37,097 nt of DNA from an uncultured Alphaproteobacteria bacterium (GCA_902524655.1 CABZEG010000017.1:1-37097), one strand, 5' to 3'; shown: positions 1-9,268, counted from the first letter of the stretch. Numbers and translations: made by a program. The notes: a model not told the origin generated them from the letters alone.

Positions 1-885
1 AACGGCATACAATTTGGATTTATGCTGTTTTTAATGTCGGCAGGTTTGACATTGATTTTCGGAGTTATGGGCTTGATAAACTTGGCCCATGGCTCTTTTT
101 TCATGATAGGAGCCTTTAGCGCTTCTTTTGTTGCTGGTTTGACTGGAAATTTCTTGTTAGCCATTTTGGCTTCATTATTCTTTCCAGCTCTTATTGGAAT
201 AATGGTCGAGTTCTCAATTATTAGAAAGCTTTATGAGCGTGACCATCTTGACCAGGTTTTAGCAACATTTGCACTTATTTTGATATTTTCGGAGGCAACC
301 AGGTACATTTTTGGCGCATTTCCACTTTTTTTGGATATTCCAAATATACTTCAAGGAAATATTCTATTACCTGGTGAAATAGTATACTCCAAGTACAGGT
401 TGATAATAATAATTATTGGTCTTTTTATAGCCATAGGCCTATATTTTTTAATAAACAGAACCTTATTAGGAATTCAAATTAAAGCCGGTCAGAACGATAG
501 ACAAATGATAAGAGTTCTTGGAATAAATATATCAAGACTTTATACAATAGTATTTGCAATGGGAGCGGCACTAGCAGGATTGGCTGGAGCATTAATTGGT
601 GCCATTCAATCAGTTGAAGTTGGTATGGGAGAACCTGTATTGATATTGGCTTTTGTTGTAATAGTAATAGGTGGAATCGGTTCAATTAAAGGTGCATTGA
701 TTGGAGCACTTTTAATAGGAGTTCTTGACACTATGGCTCGACTGTTTCTCCCAATATTTTTTGAACTTATTATGGAGACCTCCCAAGCCTTATCCCTAGG
801 CTCGTCACTGGCTTCTATGAGTGCATATCTCTTAATGGCATTAGTGTTAATATTTAGACCCACCGGTCTTTTTGGAAAAAAATAA
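1..885 (+). CDS. livH: Branched-chain amino acid/amide ABC transporter permease LivH (5' end cut by window)
   Basis: Inner-membrane permease of a LivHMGF-type importer for branched-chain amino acids or related amides. The reading frame is open from base 1, and its residues NGIQFGFM run straight into the family start region GLTLIFGVMGLINLAHG, so the true start lies upstream and the methionine at base 22 is internal. About 294 residues are visible, made almost entirely of hydrophobic helices. The conserved loop near the C-terminus (VIVIGGIGSIKGALIGALLIG) is where LivH-type permeases contact the ATPases. The stop codon TAA overlaps the livM ATG in the string TAATG, which implies translational coupling. 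The substrate-binding protein is not in the window and presumably lies upstream. The family call is secure; the substrate is not known. Confidence 0.93.
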   Translation, partial: NGIQFGFMLFLMSAGLTLIFGVMGLINLAHGSFFMIGAFSASFVAGLTGNFLLAILASLFFPALIGIMVEFSIIRKLYERDHLDQVLATFALILIFSEATRYIFGAFPLFLDIPNILQGNILLPGEIVYSKYRLIIIIIGLFIAIGLYFLINRTLLGIQIKAGQNDRQMIRVLGINISRLYTIVFAMGAALAGLAGALIGAIQSVEVGMGEPVLILAFVVIVIGGIGSIKGALIGALLIGVLDTMARLFLPIFFELIMETSQALSLGSSLASMSAYLLMALVLIFRPTGLFGKK

Positions 886-1853
886 TGCTCACAGAAAAAA
901 AGTTCAATCTAATTATAGTCCTTGGTATCTTCGCTTTTTCCTTGATTGGTTACGTAATAAATGAACCTTACTTCATTACTCTTGCAACAAAAATTGTTAT
1001 TTTGGGCATCGCCGGCTGTGCTTTAAATTTAATATTAGGATTTGGGGGCATGGTGTCTTTTGGTCATGCAATGTTTTTCGGTGTAGGTAGTTACGTGGCT
1101 GCGATAAGTGCTTTTCATAGCATGAACGGTGAGTCCATCAATTTAATATTTTTTGATTTTAATGGTAGTAGTCAAATGTTCTTCAATTGGTTTCTCGCTG
1201 TTATTTTTTCAATGTTTTTTGCCCTCGTTGTTGGGAGCATTTCTATAAGAACAAGCGGTGTATATTTCATAATGATTACTTTAGCCTTTGCGCAAATGAC
1301 TTACTATTTTTCAGTAGGCTGGACAAAATATGGTGGTGAAGATGGTTTGTCTACATATGTAAGGAATGATCTATTTTCAATAAACACAATGCTTCCTTTA
1401 AACTTTTTTATTATTTGCTTCGCTTGCTTATGTGTTGTTGGGTTTATTTTGAATTGGGTTATAAATTCGAATTTTGGAAATTTTTTAAAAGGCTGTAAAG
1501 AAAATGAAAAAAAAATGATATCGTTAGGTCTCAATCCATATACGCTTAAATTAACAGCTTTTGTAATATCTGGAGCGATAACAGGTTTAGCAGGCGCATT
1601 GTATGTAGATCTTAATAGGTTCGTTAGTCCAACATCTTTAAGTTGGCAAACTTCTGGAGAATTAATTGTTTTGGTTATACTTGGAGGAAGTGCCAGGCTA
1701 TTTGGGCCATTGCTAGGAGCTATAGTGTTTATATTGTTAGAGCAATTCCTTGGTGAGGTAACAGAAAATTGGCAATTTTGGCTCGGCGTAATTTTAGTAT
1801 TAATAGTTCTTTATTTTCCGAAGGGTGTTTCAGGTTTATTTATAAAAGATTAG
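885..1853 (+). CDS. livM: Branched-chain amino acid/amide ABC transporter permease LivM
   Basis: Second permease of the LivHMGF importer, 322 residues, close to the usual length for LivM. The N-terminal helices are followed by the family segment LILGFGGMVSFGHAMFFGVG (about residues 48-67), and the late loop LVILGGSARLFGPLLGAIVF matches the ATPase-coupling region of LivM. It starts with an ATG that shares one base with the livH stop and ends 4 nt before the livG start, so it belongs to the same operon. Membrane segments cover most of its length. The family is clear from these motifs; which amino acid or amide is carried is inference only. Confidence 0.93.
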   Translation: MLTEKKFNLIIVLGIFAFSLIGYVINEPYFITLATKIVILGIAGCALNLILGFGGMVSFGHAMFFGVGSYVAAISAFHSMNGESINLIFFDFNGSSQMFFNWFLAVIFSMFFALVVGSISIRTSGVYFIMITLAFAQMTYYFSVGWTKYGGEDGLSTYVRNDLFSINTMLPLNFFIICFACLCVVGFILNWVINSNFGNFLKGCKENEKKMISLGLNPYTLKLTAFVISGAITGLAGALYVDLNRFVSPTSLSWQTSGELIVLVILGGSARLFGPLLGAIVFILLEQFLGEVTENWQFWLGVILVLIVLYFPKGVSGLFIKD

Positions 1854-1857
1854 GTCA

Positions 1858-2613
1858 ATGGCCGAAAAAAAAGAAATTTTAAAGCTATCTGGTATCAACA
1901 AGTGTTTTGGTAACGTAGTTGTTGCAAAAGATATTAGTCTGACGGTGATATCAAATCAATTACATGCTCTTATTGGTCCCAATGGAGCAGGGAAAACTAC
2001 TTTAATAAAAATGATATCTGGAGAGCTAAAACCAGACCAAGGCGTGGTAATGCTTCTAGATATAAGGGTCAATCACTTAAGTGAAATTGCAAGAGTTCAC
2101 CGTGGATGTATTAGAAGCTTCCAAGTATCGTCAATTATTGGGTCTATGACCGTATTTGATAATATTTTATTAGCGGTGAAACAGAAAAGAAGTATTCTCA
2201 AAATGCTGTTTAGAAAATTTCAAAGTAACTCATCAGAATATAGTTTTGTATATCAAACACTAAATCAATTATCTTTAGAAACCCTGGGAACAAAAGTTGC
2301 GTCGACGCTAAGTCATGGAGATAAAAGAAAACTAGAGTTAGCAATGGCACTTGCGATGGGTCCAAAAATATTATTATTAGATGAACCTTTTGCAGGTCTT
2401 GATCAGGCAGAGAGTTCTAAGCTAATTGAATTGCTTAAAAGCATAAAAAAAATTATGCCGATATTTCTTATAGAACATGATATGCAAGCAGTTTTTGCAT
2501 TAGCAGATAAAATCTCTGTGCTAAACGAAGGAGAAATTATTGAAAGTGGCAGTGTAGAAGAGATTAGGAGGAGTAAGTCAGTGCAAAATGCTTATTTAGG
2601 GGGCGATTTATGA
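1858..2613 (+). CDS. livG: Branched-chain amino acid/amide ABC transporter ATP-binding protein LivG
   Basis: Cytoplasmic ATPase of the importer, 251 residues. It carries all nucleotide-binding motifs in order: Walker A GPNGAGKTT (about residues 40-48), the Q-loop in RSFQVSS, the signature LSHGDKRKLE, Walker B ILLLDEP with D-loop GLD, and the switch histidine in IEHDM. The SHG form of the signature is more usual in the urea/amide branch of the LivG/UrtD group than LSYG or LSGG, a weak hint about the substrate. It begins 4 nt after livM, and its stop overlaps the livF start in ATGA. Confidence 0.93.
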   Translation: MAEKKEILKLSGINKCFGNVVVAKDISLTVISNQLHALIGPNGAGKTTLIKMISGELKPDQGVVMLLDIRVNHLSEIARVHRGCIRSFQVSSIIGSMTVFDNILLAVKQKRSILKMLFRKFQSNSSEYSFVYQTLNQLSLETLGTKVASTLSHGDKRKLELAMALAMGPKILLLDEPFAGLDQAESSKLIELLKSIKKIMPIFLIEHDMQAVFALADKISVLNEGEIIESGSVEEIRRSKSVQNAYLGGDL

Positions 2614-3296
2614 GTTTACTTGAAACAAAAAATCTCAGCGCTTTTTACAGTGGAAGCATTGCTCTTTCCGAAGTGGATTTTCTAGTTAATGAGGGATCCG
2701 TTATTGCTTTGATGGGAAGAAATGGTATGGGGAAGACCACACTTATTCATTGTGTGTGTGGTATCATACGTGAAAAAAGCGGATTGATAAAATTCAATTC
2801 AGTCGACATACATGATTTGATTGATTTTCAAATAGCGAAACTCGGCATTGGTCTTGTACCAGAAGGAAGAAGAATATTTTCAAACCTTTCTGTTCATGAA
2901 AATTTGTTGGTAAGCGCCAAAGAGGGGGAATGGGATCAAAAAAAAATTTATGATCTGTTCCCAAGACTGCTTGATAGAAAGTATCAATTAGGTGGTTCAC
3001 TGTCTGGAGGCGAGCAGCAAATGTTATCAATTGGGCGGGCACTAATGACAAACCCAAAATTATTGATTTTAGATGAGGCAACTGAGGGGCTTTCCCCTTT
3101 GATACAAAAAGAGATTTGGAATGTGCTGGCAACTTTAAAGAATTCGGGCTTATCCATTATTATAGTAGATAAATCCTTAGAGAAACTTTCTACATTAGCG
3201 GACCATTTTTACTTTTTAGTGAAAGGGAAAGTAGCGTGGAACGGCAAATACAATCAGCTAAATGACAAGCTAATAAAGACCTATTTGTTAATTTAA
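2610..3296 (+). CDS. livF: Branched-chain amino acid/amide ABC transporter ATP-binding protein LivF
   Basis: Second ATPase of the importer, 228 residues. Motifs are Walker A GRNGMGKTT, the LivF-typical segment GLVPEGRRIFSNLSVHENL, signature LSGGEQQMLSIGRALM and Walker B LLILDEATEGLSP. At the place of the switch histidine the protein reads IIIVDKSLEKL, with no histidine; LivF-type subunits often have VEQN or VDKN here, so this looks like a family trait, not damage. It overlaps livG by 4 nt (ATGA) and is the last gene of the operon. The convergent pirin gene ends 40 bases further on, and no clear hairpin terminator is visible between them. Confidence 0.93.
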   Translation: MSLLETKNLSAFYSGSIALSEVDFLVNEGSVIALMGRNGMGKTTLIHCVCGIIREKSGLIKFNSVDIHDLIDFQIAKLGIGLVPEGRRIFSNLSVHENLLVSAKEGEWDQKKIYDLFPRLLDRKYQLGGSLSGGEQQMLSIGRALMTNPKLLILDEATEGLSPLIQKEIWNVLATLKNSGLSIIIVDKSLEKLSTLADHFYFLVKGKVAWNGKYNQLNDKLIKTYLLI

Positions 3297-3336
3297 TATA
3301 TTGGTTATTATACTTTAAAAACAACTATTTGAAATA

Positions 3337-4248
3337 CTAATGTAAAGGTTTAATGAAAGTCCCATTTCTAAGTTCTTTAAAAGCTTGTGCTAACTCCGCT
3401 TGCGTGTTCATCACTATGGGGCCATGCCACGCTACAGGTTCTTGAATGGGTTTTCCTGATATTAATAAGAACCTAACTCCATCTTTTCCAGATATTAAAG
3501 AGACTGAGTCACCAGTGTCGAACCGAATTAATGTTCTGTTTCCTGATAAATCCCTAATATTTAACTCTTCGCCCTTTAATTCTTTTTCTATTCTAATACC
3601 TATAGGTTTAGAAGAATATGCAAAATCAGCACTTCCCTGAAAAACATAGGCAAAGCAATTTCTATATGCATCGATATTTATCTCTTTTTTAGTAAAAGGG
3701 GGAATATAAATATCAAAGTATTGTGGTTCTGCTGCAATGCCGTCAACTGGTCCCTTAATGCCCTTATAATCACCAACAATTATTTTTATTTTTGAGCCAT
3801 CATCCTCCTCGATCAATGGAATAACTGAGCCGCTGACGTCCTGATAACGAGGAGCCACCATTTTTTGAGAAGAGGGGAGGTTAGCCCAAAGCTGAAACCC
3901 ATGCATTTGGCCGTTTTTGTTACCGAGCGGCATTTCTTGATGCAATATGCCTGAACCAGCTGTCATCCACTGTACGTCTCCACCAATCAAGCTACCCCTA
4001 TTTCCAAGACTGTCTTGGTGTTCCACCGTTCCATCAAGTACATATGTAATTGTTTCTATTCCTCTATGAGGATGCCATGGAAAACCTGCCTTAAATTTTT
4101 CAGGATCATCATTTCTGAAGTCGTCTAGCATAAGAAAAGGGTCACATTCATCTGGGTCACTAAATCCAAATGCTCTAAAGAGACTTACCCCTGCTCCTTC
4201 GGTGAATGGTTGAGCTAATTTTTTTTCCTTTATAGGTCTGAAAGACAT
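3337..4248 (-). CDS. Pirin family protein
   Basis: Double-stranded beta-helix (cupin) protein of the pirin family, 303 residues. The iron-site residues of pirins are all visible: His59 and His61 in the HPHRGIET motif, then His103 and Glu105 in ILHQEMP. Bacterial pirins include quercetin dioxygenase-like enzymes and redox regulators of metabolism; the sequence does not show which applies. The ATG at 4248 is preceded by AAGGAA at a 6-nt distance, a good ribosome site. The gene converges on livF and is followed 164 bases upstream by the end of the AEC transporter gene. The C-terminal pirin domain is present (GPIVMNTQAELAQAF), so the protein looks complete. Confidence 0.92.
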   Translation of the reverse strand: MSFRPIKEKKLAQPFTEGAGVSLFRAFGFSDPDECDPFLMLDDFRNDDPEKFKAGFPWHPHRGIETITYVLDGTVEHQDSLGNRGSLIGGDVQWMTAGSGILHQEMPLGNKNGQMHGFQLWANLPSSQKMVAPRYQDVSGSVIPLIEEDDGSKIKIIVGDYKGIKGPVDGIAAEPQYFDIYIPPFTKKEINIDAYRNCFAYVFQGSADFAYSSKPIGIRIEKELKGEELNIRDLSGNRTLIRFDTGDSVSLISGKDGVRFLLISGKPIQEPVAWHGPIVMNTQAELAQAFKELRNGTFIKPLH

Positions 4249-4412
4249 GGTGTATTCCTTAAAAATCGCAAATCTGCTCTATTAAGAGTTGTATAACATA
4301 ACTGAACTATTTTGAATTATGATATAGTGCCTATATATCGTAATTCCAAGACCTTTCATAATGGTGTTTGTATAAAATTAATCTTGTTCCTGGAGTGCTA
4401 TTAAAATAAACA

Positions 4413-5345
4413 TTACAAGTTATTTAATACAATTCCTATAAACAGGGTTAAAATAAAAAAAGAAATAATGGTAGTGATAAAAATTGCCTTAACTATTTCG
4501 CTTGGATTTACATTATACGCTGCACATAGGGCTAAAGAAAAGGCCCCGCATGGGCCAAGTGATACTAAAAATGTTCCTAAAAAATTGTATGGATAATTAA
4601 ATTGGTAGAAAAAACCGGTTATTATTAGTAATGCTAAAGGCGCAAAAAGTAACTTAAGAAAAGAAATAGTAACGGTGAGGCTTGTTAATACTCTGTTTAA
4701 ATAATGCGATAAAATTATCCCCATTGATATCAAACCTATCGGCATTGTAGTCTGGGCGAGCTTAGATGTAATATTTTCAGCAATACTATCATTTAAATTT
4801 ATTCCCGAGGACTTTACAATAACAGACACCAGTACTGCTATTACCAGAGGGTTTTTTAATAAATCTTGAGAATATTTTCGTAAATCAACTTTGATTTTAC
4901 TTACATATTCAAGGCCAAGCGTCACGATAGAAATAAGTATTACAGAGTCCATTACGACTATGCTGGAAACATGGAGTGATATACTTTCATCAAAAAAAAT
5001 CTGTGAAAGAGGTAATACAATCAACACATGATTTGAAAGGGCAACAGAGAGACCCCAAATGATTGCTTCAGTTTTGGTTCTAAGAAAAAATTTATGTGTT
5101 ATGTAAAAAGCTAGTAAACCAGCTATCGTTTGCATTAAAAAATACGATGCTAAAAGACCAATATTGATATTCTCCTGATTGCTTTTAGTAACTGCCTCAA
5201 AGATTACGCAAGGAATGGCAACATAAAAAATAAATAGGTTAAATGTTCGAGCATTTTGAAGATCGAAAATCTTGAATACACCGAAAAACATACCCAGTAG
5301 AATTAAAAGAGGAAAGGGAGAAAGTCCTGAAAGAGAACTGATCAT
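4413..5345 (-). CDS. AEC (auxin efflux carrier) family transporter
   Basis: Integral membrane protein of 310 residues with about ten hydrophobic helices and few charged residues between them. The pattern fits the AEC/MdcF family: the early helix ending in FNLFIFYVAIPCVIFEAV, a middle break, and the late segment PCGAFSLALCAAYN, where small polar residues interrupt helices as in AEC proteins. Bacterial members move malonate, malate or other organic anions, so a carboxylate carrier is the likeliest role. The ATG at 5345 has no strong ribosome site. It stands alone between pirin and the small unknown gene, so context does not name a substrate. Confidence 0.8.
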   Translation of the reverse strand: MISSLSGLSPFPLLILLGMFFGVFKIFDLQNARTFNLFIFYVAIPCVIFEAVTKSNQENINIGLLASYFLMQTIAGLLAFYITHKFFLRTKTEAIIWGLSVALSNHVLIVLPLSQIFFDESISLHVSSIVVMDSVILISIVTLGLEYVSKIKVDLRKYSQDLLKNPLVIAVLVSVIVKSSGINLNDSIAENITSKLAQTTMPIGLISMGIILSHYLNRVLTSLTVTISFLKLLFAPLALLIITGFFYQFNYPYNFLGTFLVSLGPCGAFSLALCAAYNVNPSEIVKAIFITTIISFFILTLFIGIVLNNL

Positions 5346-5406
5346 TATTATTTATACAAAAAAAGAAGTTATAGTTTTTTTTGGTAAATTTGGCAGTGTC
5401 AATTTT

Positions 5407-5700
5407 TTATAATTTTTCGGAAGTCCCATCTTCTTTAATTTTATTACCCTTACCATCTGTTTTTATATGTCCTTCTTGAATTGAGAAATCACTCCACTGT
5501 TGCTGATTTTGTTTAAAATTTACTTCTTTCCCGTACTTATGTAACAGATTTAAAAAATGCGTATCTTCTCTCCACTCAGAAGAAAAAAGAGCTTCTTCAA
5601 AATTCTCCGTTGAACCAAAATCATCCTCAATTTTAGTTTCATCCAGTTCATAGTGCCTTACGTCTTGAACTTTATAGCTCTCAATCAATGAAATTTTCAT
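5407..5700 (-). CDS. Hypothetical protein, 97 aa
   Basis: I do not recognise this protein. It is short, soluble and acidic in its first two thirds (runs such as DETKIEDDFGSTENFEEA) and ends in a charged, glycine-containing tail. There is no signal peptide, membrane segment or cysteine motif. It begins 32 nt after the stop of the glutathione S-transferase gene on the same strand, so the two are probably co-transcribed. The start at 5700 is an ATG without a clear ribosome site. The even codon use and lack of low-complexity sequence favour a real gene, but no function can be given. Confidence 0.6.
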   Translation of the reverse strand: MKISLIESYKVQDVRHYELDETKIEDDFGSTENFEEALFSSEWREDTHFLNLLHKYGKEVNFKQNQQQWSDFSIQEGHIKTDGKGNKIKEDGTSEKL

Positions 5701-5732
5701 TACATCTATTTTATGCTTTAGTCTTTTCTTTA

Positions 5733-6446
5733 CTAGATCGGACAGTCAGAAAATTTACTTCCCACAGTTTCCTTAACTTTTTCGATTTTTTCAACTGCAT
5801 CACATACTTCCAAAATTTTAGGATATGCTTGAAATGGATCATCTCCACAAACTTCCCTAAGTATCCCAAAGCCTCCTGTTTTTTGCGTTGTCCGAACGCA
5901 AGTATACAAAAATATGTCTGCGTATGAACAGTCTCCTCCTGTAAGAAATGGGCCTGAAGACGATTTCTTTATGTCTTGCTCAAGTCTTTCTGCTCTTTTG
6001 CCGTGAAGTTCAGTTAAGTTTTTTATTCCTGTTTCTTTACCTCCTTCGGCAAGAGTATCAGTAAGCCTTAAATTTCGCCAAAACGGTTCGTTATGCCCAG
6101 TTATTATGTCATGAAAGGGCGAAAGTACAAAAGAATAATAATCTTGGCACCAAGCCCAGTAATTTCCTATTATTGCAGCCTGATCAGGTGACTTTGGTGT
6201 CAATGGCCCTTCATATTTTGTTACCAGATACTGGACTATAGCCATAGAGTCATTAAGCTCTAGACCGTTGGAATGGTCCTTCATCCATGGCACTGTTCCA
6301 AAAGGTGCTTCACTGTCTTTATCGAAATCTTCACCCATGGGCTTTGACATTTTTAGGTTCACTTTAATTCCATGCATTGCGCATACAATATTTATTTGTT
6401 CTCCGCGACCAACTATAGGTAAGTAAGCAATATCTATTTCTGGCAT
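5733..6446 (-). CDS. Glutathione S-transferase family protein
   Basis: Soluble protein of 237 residues with the two-domain GST layout. The N-terminal thioredoxin-like part shows YLPIVGRGEQINIVCAMHG, the cis-proline region GTVPWMK, and the glutathione-contact motif NDSMAIVQYL, where Ser precedes the AI pair as in most GSTs. The C-terminal helical domain carries the N-capping segment GGDCSYADIFLY (SxAD), a GST folding signature. The N-terminal residues resemble the sigma/mu-like group. The ATG at 6446 has a strong ribosome site (GGGGGAA, about 4 nt upstream). It is followed by the 97-residue unknown gene. Substrate unknown. Confidence 0.88.
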   Translation of the reverse strand: MPEIDIAYLPIVGRGEQINIVCAMHGIKVNLKMSKPMGEDFDKDSEAPFGTVPWMKDHSNGLELNDSMAIVQYLVTKYEGPLTPKSPDQAAIIGNYWAWCQDYYSFVLSPFHDIITGHNEPFWRNLRLTDTLAEGGKETGIKNLTELHGKRAERLEQDIKKSSSGPFLTGGDCSYADIFLYTCVRTTQKTGGFGILREVCGDDPFQAYPKILEVCDAVEKIEKVKETVGSKFSDCPI

Positions 6447-6522
6447 ATTTCCCCCACAATTATTTTACGCTTAATGATATTCTAATTTAAAAGAAGTGCA
6501 AAACGAAAACTTGTGTATTTTT

Positions 6523-7947
6523 TTATGGAGCCATATCCTTGATTGGCGGGGATGCGGAAAGCGAAATAGGTAACATGTAGCCTGTTTTTTCAATTGTTTT
6601 ATTATGCTCGCTCCAAGCATCATCAAGAATCGTTTTATTTGATATTAAATCATAACCTGTAGCCGCCATTACCATTGCGGCGTGGGTCATTCCTTTAATC
6701 GCTATAGATGATTTGCCTTGCGCTGTCATTTGCCATGAATGGAAAGGTGTACCAATAGCATAGTTTGCTCCCCAAAGTGAAACCGTGGGAACAACCCAGC
6801 TAACATCAGCTACGTCTGTAGAACCTCCCATGTCGACTGGCTTCACATCACCTGCTACCACTGTTTCTGCCAAAACTTGCCCCTCAATTAGATCTATACC
6901 AGCGTTAGAATAAGCACTTTCTATATCTTTTCTCGTTAATGTGTCTTGATACTTCTTTGCGTATAAATGATCTTCTTTATTAAAGTCTGGAGCACCTAAT
7001 TGGTCTAAATTACCTTGCATAATATTCCCAAGTGTTTCGTTATAAACTAGATTAGAGACACCAGCTAATATCTTGGTCTTGACTTTTGTTTGTGTCATAA
7101 GAGCTGCACCTTTTGCTATTTCTTTTACTCTTTCAAGTAATTCCATCATTTTAGGTGTAGTTTCATCTCGTACAACATACCTGACTTGCGCTTTTGCTTG
7201 GACCACGTTAGGAGAAATTCCCCCACCATCAATTAGAGCGTAGTGAATGCGAGCTTTATCAGGCATATGTTCTCTCATATAGTTAACACCAACGTTCATT
7301 AATTCTATTGCATCCAAAGCAGAGCGTCCAAGGTGAGGAGAAACAGCTGCATGGCTAGCCCTACCTTCAAATGTGAAGTCTACGCGACAGTTTGCAAGGC
7401 TTGACCCTTTAACAATCCCCGGCAAGCATCCCGGATGCCATGTAATTGCCGCGTCTACATCTTTAAATATTTTGTCACGAACCATAAATGTTTTTGCTGC
7501 GCCGCCTTCTTCGGCTGGGCAGCCATAATATCTAACAACTCCAGGTAAATTTGAGTCTTTTAACCAGTCCCTAAGAGCGACCGCAGCCTGCATGGATGCT
7601 GAGCCCAAAAGATTATGACCGCAGCCATGCCCATTCGCACCTTTTTTGATTGGGTCTTGATGAAAGACATCTGCCTTTTGGCTAAGGCCCGCCAACGCAT
7701 CGTACTCTCCCAGAAACGCAATTATTGGGCCACCATTACCATATTCTCCTATAACAGCTGTTGGTATGTTAGCTATACCCTTTGTCACAGAGAAACCATG
7801 ATATCTTAACTCATCAACATGGGCACGCATAGAGTTTTGCTCAGAGTAGCATGTTTCAGGAGTTGACCAAACTTTGTCAGCGAGCTCTTGGAATCTTTTT
7901 TGATTTCTTGATACAAAGTCCCAAATGACGTGTTTATTGGTTTTCAT
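6523..7947 (-). CDS. M20 family amidohydrolase, AbgB-like (p-aminobenzoyl-glutamate hydrolase subunit B type)
   Basis: Zinc metallo-amidohydrolase of 474 residues, matching the length of AbgB (about 480). Metal-site motifs are visible: EYDAL (residues 81-85), GHGCGHN (106-112), PAEEGG with the catalytic and metal-binding glutamates (144-149), WHPG (170-173), and a late GGSTDVADVSW and HSWQ, the last carrying a C-terminal histidine. The lid domain between them contains RASHAAVSPHLGRSALDAI, typical of M20D enzymes. AbgB with AbgA cleaves p-aminobenzoyl-glutamate, a folate breakdown product; here no AbgA partner is adjacent, so a different N-acyl amino acid could be the substrate. The ATG at 7947 has AAAGG about 10 nt upstream. 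Confidence 0.88.
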   Translation of the reverse strand: MKTNKHVIWDFVSRNQKRFQELADKVWSTPETCYSEQNSMRAHVDELRYHGFSVTKGIANIPTAVIGEYGNGGPIIAFLGEYDALAGLSQKADVFHQDPIKKGANGHGCGHNLLGSASMQAAVALRDWLKDSNLPGVVRYYGCPAEEGGAAKTFMVRDKIFKDVDAAITWHPGCLPGIVKGSSLANCRVDFTFEGRASHAAVSPHLGRSALDAIELMNVGVNYMREHMPDKARIHYALIDGGGISPNVVQAKAQVRYVVRDETTPKMMELLERVKEIAKGAALMTQTKVKTKILAGVSNLVYNETLGNIMQGNLDQLGAPDFNKEDHLYAKKYQDTLTRKDIESAYSNAGIDLIEGQVLAETVVAGDVKPVDMGGSTDVADVSWVVPTVSLWGANYAIGTPFHSWQMTAQGKSSIAIKGMTHAAMVMAATGYDLISNKTILDDAWSEHNKTIEKTGYMLPISLSASPPIKDMAP

Positions 7948-7974
7948 GTGAATTTGAACCTTTGAATAATTAGT

Positions 7975-8700
7975 TTACCTCGCTCTTTTTTTCCTAAACA
8001 TTGCGGAACTAAAGTATCCAGCCTGACGTATCCAATTGTAGGCTCTCGATCTTTTCTCTACACTTTCGTTACGTGGCTCGGGAGAACCCAGTTCCAAATA
8101 GTTGAGCTTTACTTTATCAAAGCTTTCTAGATTTTGCGTTATTTTGGTAAATTTTTTCCTATTCTCAGAATTAAGTGTCTTATGAAAAGGGTCAGTTACA
8201 AGCCAATATTCTGAGCTTTCAATATCGTTTTTAAGCATGCGATGAGTTAAAATAACATCTTCTCCTGAAAGTTCTTCAAAATTTCTTATTGTATTTAAAG
8301 AAAAATTTCCTTTGTGAGCGCAAATCTTTAATCTTAAGTTTTTCGACTGCGTACATGGTTCACAGCCACATGCTTGTACAAAGGCCAACTCTGATAGCTT
8401 TTTATTAAATGCCGCATTTGCTCTTGCCATGACTTCAACAATATCATCTCCCGATGTTGAGCCTATTTTGTTGCTACTGAAGAAAAAAGCGGCATCTCCT
8501 TCAAGCTTATTTAATCTTAAGGTGGGCTCCACCTCATCTATAACTGTCTCTAAAAGATCTGCTACTATTGTAGTCGCATGGGACTCAAAATTCTTTGCCA
8601 AGGCAGCACCAAAAATTGGCTTTTTAGATAAATTATGTAGCTTAACGAATTCTGTATAGCCACTTATGTCTGCAATTAGTAAAAAGCCGTTTTCTGACAT
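7975..8700 (-). CDS. DUF2652 family protein (class III cyclase-like fold)
   Basis: Soluble protein of 241 residues. The N-terminus LLIADISGYTEF (Asp11) and the later KLEGDAAFF (Lys65, Asp69) mirror the two metal-aspartate strands of class III nucleotide cyclases, which is how DUF2652 proteins read. The later cyclase signature with the Asn and Arg is not evident, so catalysis is doubtful. A CGCEPC cysteine cluster sits in the middle. I chose the ATG at 8700 over the TTG one codon upstream because AGGTGG lies about 8 nt before the ATG. The gene follows the SnoaL-like gene on the same strand after a 154-base gap. Function unknown. Confidence 0.75.
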   Translation of the reverse strand: MSENGFLLIADISGYTEFVKLHNLSKKPIFGAALAKNFESHATTIVADLLETVIDEVEPTLRLNKLEGDAAFFFSSNKIGSTSGDDIVEVMARANAAFNKKLSELAFVQACGCEPCTQSKNLRLKICAHKGNFSLNTIRNFEELSGEDVILTHRMLKNDIESSEYWLVTDPFHKTLNSENRKKFTKITQNLESFDKVKLNYLELGSPEPRNESVEKRSRAYNWIRQAGYFSSAMFRKKRAR

Positions 8701-8854
8701 CAATTATTCCACCTACTCCAAATTAGATATTTTTTTACATAGGAATGTCAATTTTTAAAACTTTAACAGACCTTTTAGCATGATAGTTGATGCTCTTAGA
8801 GTGTAGTAGTCTATTTTTGTTAAATGCTGTTGGGTTTTGGTTTTGTACAAGCCC

Positions 8855-9223
8855 TTAGATGTTTAAATACCAAATTTTTGTAATGTGTTTAATTTTATTT
8901 TCTTCAATTTTCATTGCATAAACATAATCAGTTTCAATTGGCTGCGGCTCCTCACCTAAAATATTGTCTGCATAAATAATGGCATATAGCAACACCATTC
9001 CTCGCTTTTTATCCTCTGCAATAGACTTAATTTCAAATTTGGTATTAGCTAACATGGAATGTGCATCTTTCATCCATTCAACATAATCCTCAAGCCTATC
9101 GAGGTGAATCAGAGTATCAGCATCTGTTTTGAATGTAGCATTGGGATGGCAATATTCTTTGCAAGCTTCCCAACCTTTGCCTTCATCACAGGGCCAAAAA
9201 AACTTTTCGGCTACGTCCAGCAT
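8855..9223 (-). CDS. SnoaL-like / nuclear transport factor 2-fold protein
   Basis: Small soluble protein, 122 residues from the ATG at 9223. The opening AEKFFWPCDEGKGWEACKEY and the following CHPNATF correspond to the first helices and strand of the NTF2-like fold, and the end (IEENKIKHITKIWYLN) gives its last two strands, as in SnoaL-like proteins. An earlier TTG at 9268 is in frame, but the ATG has GGAAGGG about 8 nt upstream and the protein starts where the fold starts, so I take the ATG. Family members are isomerases, cyclases or ligand-binding proteins; nothing here tells which. An unusual repeat structure lies in its upstream region. Confidence 0.72.
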   Translation of the reverse strand: MLDVAEKFFWPCDEGKGWEACKEYCHPNATFKTDADTLIHLDRLEDYVEWMKDAHSMLANTKFEIKSIAEDKKRGMVLLYAIIYADNILGEEPQPIETDYVYAMKIEENKIKHITKIWYLNI

Positions 9224-9268
9224 AAATTCAACCCTTCCAAAATTATGTTCTATATTCGATAATAACAA

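Noticed and set aside
606-863. Minus-strand open frame inside livH, and similar long antisense frames elsewhere (for example 2794-3132 and 31764-32084)
   Set aside because: They lie wholly inside well-supported genes, show no family motif and have poor starts; they are shadows of the real coding frames.
4321-4339. GATATA / TATATC inverted repeat between pirin and the AEC gene, considered as an operator
   Set aside because: Short, AT-only arms and no second copy; expected by chance at this base composition.
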